Shown: positions 59,516 through 64,000 of the stretch, piece by piece
How the letters are laid out: each line of letters begins with the position of its first letter
How positions within the stretch are numbered: position 1 is the first letter of the stretch
Source: JBBIQV01 sp964555285
Lineage (GTDB): Bacteria > Nitrospirota > Nitrospiria > Nitrospirales > Nitrospiraceae
Length of the DNA: 64,000 nt
Assembly (NCBI GenBank): GCA_964555285.1
Contig: CAZKRM010000006.1
Location: 62,001-126,000, forward strand
Reading direction: 5' to 3'
Notes under the pieces: generated by a model
The model's database searches: none
What the model saw: only the letters and a program-made list of their open reading frames with translations
Told to the model about the DNA's origin: nothing
Program-made: the position numbers and the translations under genes

Positions 59516-59953
59516 ATGACGAGAATCTTACGCAATAGAACGATGATCGCGAAGGTGATTCTTCTGGGCATCTACGGAATCGGTGTGCTGGTTCTGGCAG
59601 GGTCACTAAGCTCGGTGGGAGCGCAAGCGACGAACTCTTCAAATGAAGCGCGGGCAGAGACCATCACGCTGAAGATTGACGGCTGGACCTGTCGCAGTTG
59701 CGAGAAGGACATCCGTCGTGCCGTGCTCGCGGTACCGGGTGTCAAGAGCGCCGACGTCAGCTATCCCCGAGGAGGCGCTGTTGTGACGGTCGAACCTGGC
59801 CGTGTGAGCCCCGAGCAGCTTGTGAAGGCGGTGGAAGGTACCAGTACGTTGCTCTCCACGTACCACGCGACCGTCATCCCCAATGGGACACTGACGGGAG
59901 AAGCGACTGGTGAGGACGGAAAGGGGTCCTTCTTCAAGAAACTATTTCAATAA
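59516..59953 (+). CDS. merP: MerP-like periplasmic heavy-metal-binding protein
   Basis: A signal peptide or anchor (VILLGIYGIGVLVLAGSLSS) is followed by an HMA domain with the metal site GWTCRSCEKDI (Cys59, Cys62) and VLAVPGVKSADVSYPRGGAV. At 145 residues it is longer than Tn501 MerP (91). The extra C-terminal stretch (TGEATGEDGKGSFFKKLF) is unknown. It would deliver Hg(II) to the MerT moiety encoded just before. SD-like GAGGTGA lies upstream. Confidence 0.85.
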   Translation: MTRILRNRTMIAKVILLGIYGIGVLVLAGSLSSVGAQATNSSNEARAETITLKIDGWTCRSCEKDIRRAVLAVPGVKSADVSYPRGGAVVTVEPGRVSPEQLVKAVEGTSTLLSTYHATVIPNGTLTGEATGEDGKGSFFKKLFQ

Positions 59954-59974
59954 CCTACAAGGAGGTGAGGTCTG

Positions 59975-60334
59975 ATGAAAGCAGAAGGAAACGGGCTATT
60001 TGGCGAGTTGCGTCGGCTTAGCCCGAAGGTCACAGGCGGCTTGGTCCGCATGCGGCAGGAGGCGTATCGGGATGCGGCGGTCGCCGCGAAGTACAAGCTC
60101 CTGGCGGCGATGGCCATCTCGGTAGCGATTCGATGCGAGCCCTGCATCCGCGCTTATGTGAAGATGGCGTATGAGAAAAGCATCACGCAGGAGGAGCTCA
60201 TCGAGTTTCTGGAGGTGGCGATGACCATGCAGGGGTGCCCCGGCGAAGAGTGGGCGCTGAAAGCCTACGCCGCCTATAGGGAGTGCCTTGCTGGCGGAGA
60301 GCCGTCCCCTGGCGCGATCTGTTGCACGCACTGA
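59975..60334 (+). CDS. AhpD-like carboxymuconolactone decarboxylase family protein
   Basis: 119 residues of helical AhpD fold with CEPCIRAYVKMAYEKSI, where Cys54 and Cys57 form the redox CxxC pair of AhpD peroxidases. The C-terminus ends AICCTH. A perfect AAGGAGGTGA-type ribosome site precedes the ATG. AhpD proteins reduce disulfides for alkyl hydroperoxide reductase. Here, within a mer operon, it may reduce oxidised or mercurated thiols. The true role is not known. Confidence 0.85.
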   Translation: MKAEGNGLFGELRRLSPKVTGGLVRMRQEAYRDAAVAAKYKLLAAMAISVAIRCEPCIRAYVKMAYEKSITQEELIEFLEVAMTMQGCPGEEWALKAYAAYRECLAGGEPSPGAICCTH

Positions 60335-60379
60335 AGGCGGCGAGTTTAGCGTCGTTGCCACAGTGCATGAGAGGGAATC

Positions 60380-61783
60380 ATGAGCAACGATTTTGATCTG
60401 GTGACGATTGGCGGCGGATCGGCCGCGTTTGCGGCCGCGATCAAAGCCGCTGAGCTGGGGGTCAAGGTGGCCATTGTCGAGAAAGGTGCGATCGGCGGGA
60501 CCTGTGTGAACATCGGCTGTGTCCCATCCAAGACACTGATTAAGGCCGCTGAACTCTGCTATCACTCCGCCTATCCGCAATTCGAAGGGCTGACCGCCTG
60601 TCCTCCGCCCGCGGACTGGCAGCGCGTGGTGCAACAGAAGGATGAGTTGGTCACTGCGTTGCGCCAAGGGAAGTATGTGGACGTCGCGTCAGTCTATCCC
60701 AACATCACCATTCTAAAGGGAGAGGCGAGGCTTCTGGGCGGGCGCCGGGTGCAGGTCAACGGCACCGTCTACGAACCGGACAGGATCGTGGTGGCGACCG
60801 GCTCACACCCCTGGGCGCCGCCGATTCCCGGCCTTCACGAATCCGGGTTTCTGGACAGCGAGCAGGCGCTCAGCCTGGAGGCGCTGCCTTCTTCGCTGAT
60901 CATCATTGGTGGCGGCAGCATTGGGTTGGAGTTTGCGCAGCTCTTCACACGGTTTGGAGTGCAGGTGATGGTGCTTGAGACGGGGCCTTACGTGGCGAGA
61001 GCGGAAGAACCGGAGATCGGGCAGGCGCTGGTGCGCTATCTCGAAGAGGAAAAGGTCCGGATCTGCACGGACGTACGAATCACTCGCGTCGAGCGCCGAG
61101 AGGGAGGCTACTTCGTGCACACCGAGTCCAACGGAAAGCCGGAGGTCTGCCGAGCGGAGCGATTGCTGGTCGCGACCGGACGCCGTCCCAATACAAGCGG
61201 GTTCGGGCTGGACGCGGCAGGGGTGAGGCTGGGGCCACACGGAGAAATTGTTGTGAATGAGCATCTGCAAACCTCTAATCTCGACATTTATGCTGCCGGC
61301 GATTGTGTCGGCGATCCGATGTATGTCTACGTCGCAGCCTATGCCGGCGGACTCGCGGCCGAGAACGCGCTCACCGGCGCGGGCAAGGTCTTTGATCTCA
61401 CGGCGTTGCCGCATGTGACCTTCACCGACCCGCAGATGGCGAGTGTGGGCCTCACCGAACAGCAGGCCAAAGCAAAAGGGCTTCGGGTGCAGACGGCCGT
61501 GCTGCCCCTGCATCATGTTCCGCGCGCCTTGGCGGCACGGAATATCAAGGGTCTTATCAAGCTGGTGGCTGAAGAAGACACAGGCCGCCTGGTGGGAGCA
61601 CACGTGCTGGCCGCCGAGGCCGGCGAAGTGATCCAGGAAGCCACGCTGGCCATCCGCTTTGGGCTCACAGTCCAGGACCTTGCTCAGACTTTTCATCCCT
61701 ATTTGACGATGGTGGAAGGCTTGAAGCTGGCTGCGCTGACATTCAAGAAGGATGTGAGTAAGTTGTCCTGTTGCGCTGCGTAG
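60380..61783 (+). CDS. merA: Mercuric reductase MerA (core form without NmerA)
   Basis: Flavin disulfide oxidoreductase that reduces Hg(II) to Hg(0) with NADPH. The FAD site is LVTIGGGSAAFAAAIKAAEL, the redox pair is GTCVNIGCVPSK (Cys42, Cys47), the NADPH site IIIGGGSIGLEFAQLFTRFG, and the second FAD block LDIYAAGDCVGDPMYVYVAA. The C-terminal Cys pair that receives Hg(II) from the partner subunit is present (LSCCAA, Cys464 and Cys465). At 467 residues it lacks the N-terminal MerP-like domain. Confidence 0.95.
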   Translation: MSNDFDLVTIGGGSAAFAAAIKAAELGVKVAIVEKGAIGGTCVNIGCVPSKTLIKAAELCYHSAYPQFEGLTACPPPADWQRVVQQKDELVTALRQGKYVDVASVYPNITILKGEARLLGGRRVQVNGTVYEPDRIVVATGSHPWAPPIPGLHESGFLDSEQALSLEALPSSLIIIGGGSIGLEFAQLFTRFGVQVMVLETGPYVARAEEPEIGQALVRYLEEEKVRICTDVRITRVERREGGYFVHTESNGKPEVCRAERLLVATGRRPNTSGFGLDAAGVRLGPHGEIVVNEHLQTSNLDIYAAGDCVGDPMYVYVAAYAGGLAAENALTGAGKVFDLTALPHVTFTDPQMASVGLTEQQAKAKGLRVQTAVLPLHHVPRALAARNIKGLIKLVAEEDTGRLVGAHVLAAEAGEVIQEATLAIRFGLTVQDLAQTFHPYLTMVEGLKLAALTFKKDVSKLSCCAA

Positions 61784-61825
61784 CGGAAGTGGACCGGGAG
61801 GCAAGACCTAGCATGGAGGTGTGAG

Positions 61826-62050
61826 ATGACGGACTGTGGATGGATGCCCGTGATGGGCGTGGGGCTGCTCTTTATGGTGCTCTTCTGGGTTTTGTTGATC
61901 TCCAGCGTTGTCTACCTCGTCAGATGGCTGATGGGGCAGGGGGTTACCGGTCGACCAGACTCGAGCCTGGAGATTCTCAAGAAACGATATGCCCGCGGTG
62001 AGATCAGCAAACAGGAGTTCGAGGAAATGAGGCGGGATGTACAGGCATAA
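61826..62050 (+). CDS. Small SHOCT-domain membrane protein
   Basis: 74 residues: one transmembrane helix (LLFMVLFWVLLISSVVYLVR) and a C-terminal SHOCT motif (LEILKKRYARGEISKQEFEE). SHOCT segments are thought to mediate oligomerisation. Such proteins are frequent in metal-resistance and efflux loci. The GAGGTGTGAG ribosome site fits the ATG at 61826. It ends 58 nt before the DsrE-like gene. Confidence 0.85.
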   Translation: MTDCGWMPVMGVGLLFMVLFWVLLISSVVYLVRWLMGQGVTGRPDSSLEILKKRYARGEISKQEFEEMRRDVQA

Positions 62051-62108
62051 GGATGTCTTGTCCCGTGGCGGGCTAGGAAACTATCTCTCAACAAGGAGGT
62101 CGCACACG

Positions 62109-62648
62109 ATGTGGCGCACGATCAACAGCTTTGTGGTTCTTGCTGTCTTCACCCTGCTCACACCTGGCTTCGTCCTGGCGCAACAAGCGCAGGAAACGCG
62201 CACCCTCATCCACATGAAAACGTCGCTCGCGCTGGATGACGCCCAGATTTGTGCGGTGCCGAATGTTGCCTGGGCGGCGGTGAAGGCCGGACACAAAGTG
62301 ACGATCCTGGTGGACGCCAGTGCGGTGACCTCGGCCACGAAGGGGTTTGGATGGTTCAGAGGGTTGATCGGGTCTGACTCAACCGCGCTGGATCGTGCGG
62401 GGCTACCGGAGCGGGAACGGCAGAGCCTGTCGGAGCAAATGGGCGTGCCGCTGGAGCAGATCCCGCACAATTACGGCGAGTACTTCGACTTTCTGAAGAA
62501 TAAGCTGGGCGTCGAAATCTACGGAAATCAGACGATGATGTTGCTGTACAAGATCGACCCGGCGCGGGTCGCCTCTTCAGTGACCCCGATTCCGCTGGAA
62601 AAGATGGTGGGTCTGTTCGCATCAGCCGATCGGGTGATCGTGTATTAG
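62109..62648 (+). CDS. Exported DsrE-like sulfur-relay family protein
   Basis: The ATG at 62109 has AGGAGG 9 nt upstream; earlier in-frame starts lie in the preceding gene. A signal peptide (SFVVLAVFTLLTPGFVLAQQ) is followed by about 155 residues of DsrE/DsrF-like alpha/beta fold (TLIHMKTSLALDDAQICAVP, WAAVKAGHKVTILVDASAV). It ends FASADRVIVY. The Cys in ICAVP is at an atypical place for DsrE. A periplasmic DsrE-like protein in a mer operon suggests sulfur or thiol chemistry on that side of the membrane; this is inference. Confidence 0.75.
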   Translation: MWRTINSFVVLAVFTLLTPGFVLAQQAQETRTLIHMKTSLALDDAQICAVPNVAWAAVKAGHKVTILVDASAVTSATKGFGWFRGLIGSDSTALDRAGLPERERQSLSEQMGVPLEQIPHNYGEYFDFLKNKLGVEIYGNQTMMLLYKIDPARVASSVTPIPLEKMVGLFASADRVIVY

Positions 62649-62692
62649 AAACACCAGTTGACCGATGGAATGCCGGGGGATAGACTAACGGC

Positions 62693-63064
62693 ATGCGATT
62701 ACGCGCTCATCACTCATGGTCCTTTCTCGCCGCGACGATTGTCGTGTTCTTGCTGGCATTCAGTTTCAATGCGTATGCCTGTCTCATGCCACTGTTTGGT
62801 GTTCCGCAGGCGGCGATGGGTGGCGGCTGCTCAGACCCGCAGGACCAGCCGGTTCGCCAGTTCTGCGATGCCTTTAAGACCCTCAGCGTGCAATCTGCCG
62901 ATGAGTTCCATCTACCCATTGACTATCAGGCCATCTGTTCCGAAGACACCGCCTCGTTATCTCCACTCGTGATCCTCCCCTCGCACGGCAGCCGCTTGTG
63001 TGAGCATCCCGCGGACGGTTCCCCACAGGATCTCCTTCTCAAAACTTCCGTGCTTCGCATCTGA
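62693..63064 (+). CDS. Small exported protein of unknown function
   Basis: 123 residues with a signal peptide (SFLAATIVVFLLAFSFNAYA) and a mature part with five Cys (ACLMPLFGV, GGGCSDPQDQ, RQFCDAF, AICSED, RLCEHPADG). It lies 44 nt after the DsrE-like gene and 159 nt before the TolC/CzcC-like gene. The spacing hints at a metal-linked role. I do not recognise the family. Confidence 0.65.
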   Translation: MRLRAHHSWSFLAATIVVFLLAFSFNAYACLMPLFGVPQAAMGGGCSDPQDQPVRQFCDAFKTLSVQSADEFHLPIDYQAICSEDTASLSPLVILPSHGSRLCEHPADGSPQDLLLKTSVLRI

Positions 63065-63223
63065 TCCTCCAAGTTCTTTCCTCATAGTCGCCCCTTCGTC
63101 ATAGCTTCCGCAGTTCGACGCGTAGTCTCAGCGGTTCGGTCCGCTCGTCGGTTGTTTCCCGGCGCTCGCGACAGAATCTCCAGACTCCTATCGGACTGCG
63201 GAAAACCCGAGGAGGACCTTCAC

Positions 63224-64000
63224 ATGAGATGCACGTTACGAGTCCGTTACGTTATCGTCGCAGTCTTCGGCTTGGCGCTCTTGAACGCGTCCCTCTTGGG
63301 AGCGCAGGAGGCCGATCTCCTCAAACAAAAGACACTGGTATTGCCGGAAGTAGTCCAAGAGGCGCTGGCTCGGAATCCTGAGATTGTCGCTGCACGCAAG
63401 CAGTGGGAAGCGGCCTCGCAACGGATTGCACAGGCACGGTCGTTGGATGATCCGACCCTGTCAGTCCAGTGGTGGAATACTCCCGAATCCTTCAACCTGG
63501 GCCGGTCGGAGAACACCATCGTCGGGCTGTCCCAAAAACTTCCCTTCCCCGGAAAGCTCGCTCTCAAAGAAGGAATTGCCACTCGGTCGGCCGAGATGAC
63601 GGAGCAAGCGTTTCGCGCAAAGGAGCGTGAACTCATCGCCCGCCTCAAGCAGGCCTACTACGACCTGTTCCTTGCCCATAAGGCGATCCAGATTCACCAC
63701 GAGCAGATTGACCTGCTCAAGCAGTTTTTCGAGATCGCCAACGCGAAGTTCCGGGCAGGAAAAGGCAGCCAGGTCGATGTACTCAAGGCCCAGGTCGAGC
63801 TGTCCACCCTGCACCAGCAACTCCCTGTCCTGGAACAACGCCGTGACACCACCCAGGGCAAACTGAACTCGCTGCTGGATCGGGATCCACGGTTTCCGCT
63901 CGCGCCTCCACAGGAGCCGCGTGAGGCGCGGTTCGACCAGGACCTTGAAGGCCTCTATCGGGCGGCGACGACCGCCAGACCCGAGCTCAAAGCTGCGGAC
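63224..64000 (+). CDS. TolC/CzcC-family outer membrane efflux protein (partial, runs off right edge)
   Basis: AGGAGG lies 8 nt before the ATG. A signal peptide (VIVAVFGLALLNASLLGAQE) is followed by PEVVQEALARNPEIVAARKQ and FPGKLALKEGIATRSAEMTE, the first repeat of the TolC/CzcC fold. The frame is open for 259 codons to the window end. Location after the mer operon suggests a heavy-metal RND efflux system (CzcCBA-like) continuing outside the window. The family is firm, the metal is not known. Confidence 0.88.
   Translation, partial: MRCTLRVRYVIVAVFGLALLNASLLGAQEADLLKQKTLVLPEVVQEALARNPEIVAARKQWEAASQRIAQARSLDDPTLSVQWWNTPESFNLGRSENTIVGLSQKLPFPGKLALKEGIATRSAEMTEQAFRAKERELIARLKQAYYDLFLAHKAIQIHHEQIDLLKQFFEIANAKFRAGKGSQVDVLKAQVELSTLHQQLPVLEQRRDTTQGKLNSLLDRDPRFPLAPPQEPREARFDQDLEGLYRAATTARPELKAAD

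Overview
The window is a GC-rich, gene-dense bacterial chromosome segment of 64 kb. It has no rRNA, tRNA, CRISPR array or insertion sequence that I can recognise. Gene order and families (a partial atpI-atpB-atpE-atpF cluster without the F1 genes, paired M16 peptidases next to rlmN, zapB-zapA-rny-ymdB-xseAB-tlyA, hflKC, fhs, a 31-residue COX24-like basic protein, mercury and arsenic genes) fit a Gram-negative environmental bacterium. My best guess is Nitrospirota, genus Nitrospira or close. That is an inference from memory of gene arrangements, not a search result.

Layout. 1-4032 (minus): a type I secretion-like export set (HlyD adaptor, TolC, ABC exporter running off the edge). 4183-5972: purE-purK. 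6313-8169: a membrane hybrid sensor kinase that has lost both phosphoacceptor residues. 8202-11874 (minus): rhomboid protease, DHH phosphoesterase, LOG-family protein, CBS-PilZ protein. 12067-16160: DUF692-family protein, tRNA-dihydrouridine synthase, Maf, exported protein. 16369-23454: a decaying type I restriction-modification locus. hsdM is frameshifted, hsdS is intact, an AAA/DUF4143 ATPase lies between hsdS and hsdR, and hsdR carries an in-frame TAG and a 3' deletion. 23504-31189: ABC exporter, small proteins, nadB, lytic transglycosylase, pabC-pabB. 31474-33416: Fo ATP synthase genes with unusual repeats in their spacers. 33438-38187 (minus): larE, two M16 peptidases (only one with the active site), rlmN. 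38301-47819: Slt, zapB-zapA, an unexplained 590-nt gap, rny, ymdB, xseA, xseB, tlyA, sugar-nucleotide epimerase. 47886-53889: rhodanese, an AT-rich stretch with cutA, M23 peptidase, fhs, hflK-hflC.

54200-64000 is a metal and metalloid resistance region. A minus-strand set (arsM, arsS, Pit-type phosphate transporter) would methylate and further modify arsenic. Divergently, a MerR-controlled mercury operon starts from a MerR-type promoter with a 20-bp spacer. It encodes MerR, a cysteine-rich thioredoxin-like protein, a fusion of a CopZ-like Fe-S/zinc domain to MerT, a MerP-like protein, an AhpD-like CxxC protein, MerA, a SHOCT protein and a DsrE-like exported protein. A TolC/CzcC-type efflux gene begins at the right edge.

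The most unusual features are: the pseudo-hybrid kinase; the CopZ-MerT fusion and the redox-protein-rich mer operon; the multiply inactivated type I R-M locus; intergenic palindromes built from 7-nt periodic units at four sites; a 100-nt hairpin between atpI and atpB; and a group of promoters with a shared TGCG(C) discriminator, two of which predict leaderless or nearly leaderless mRNAs.
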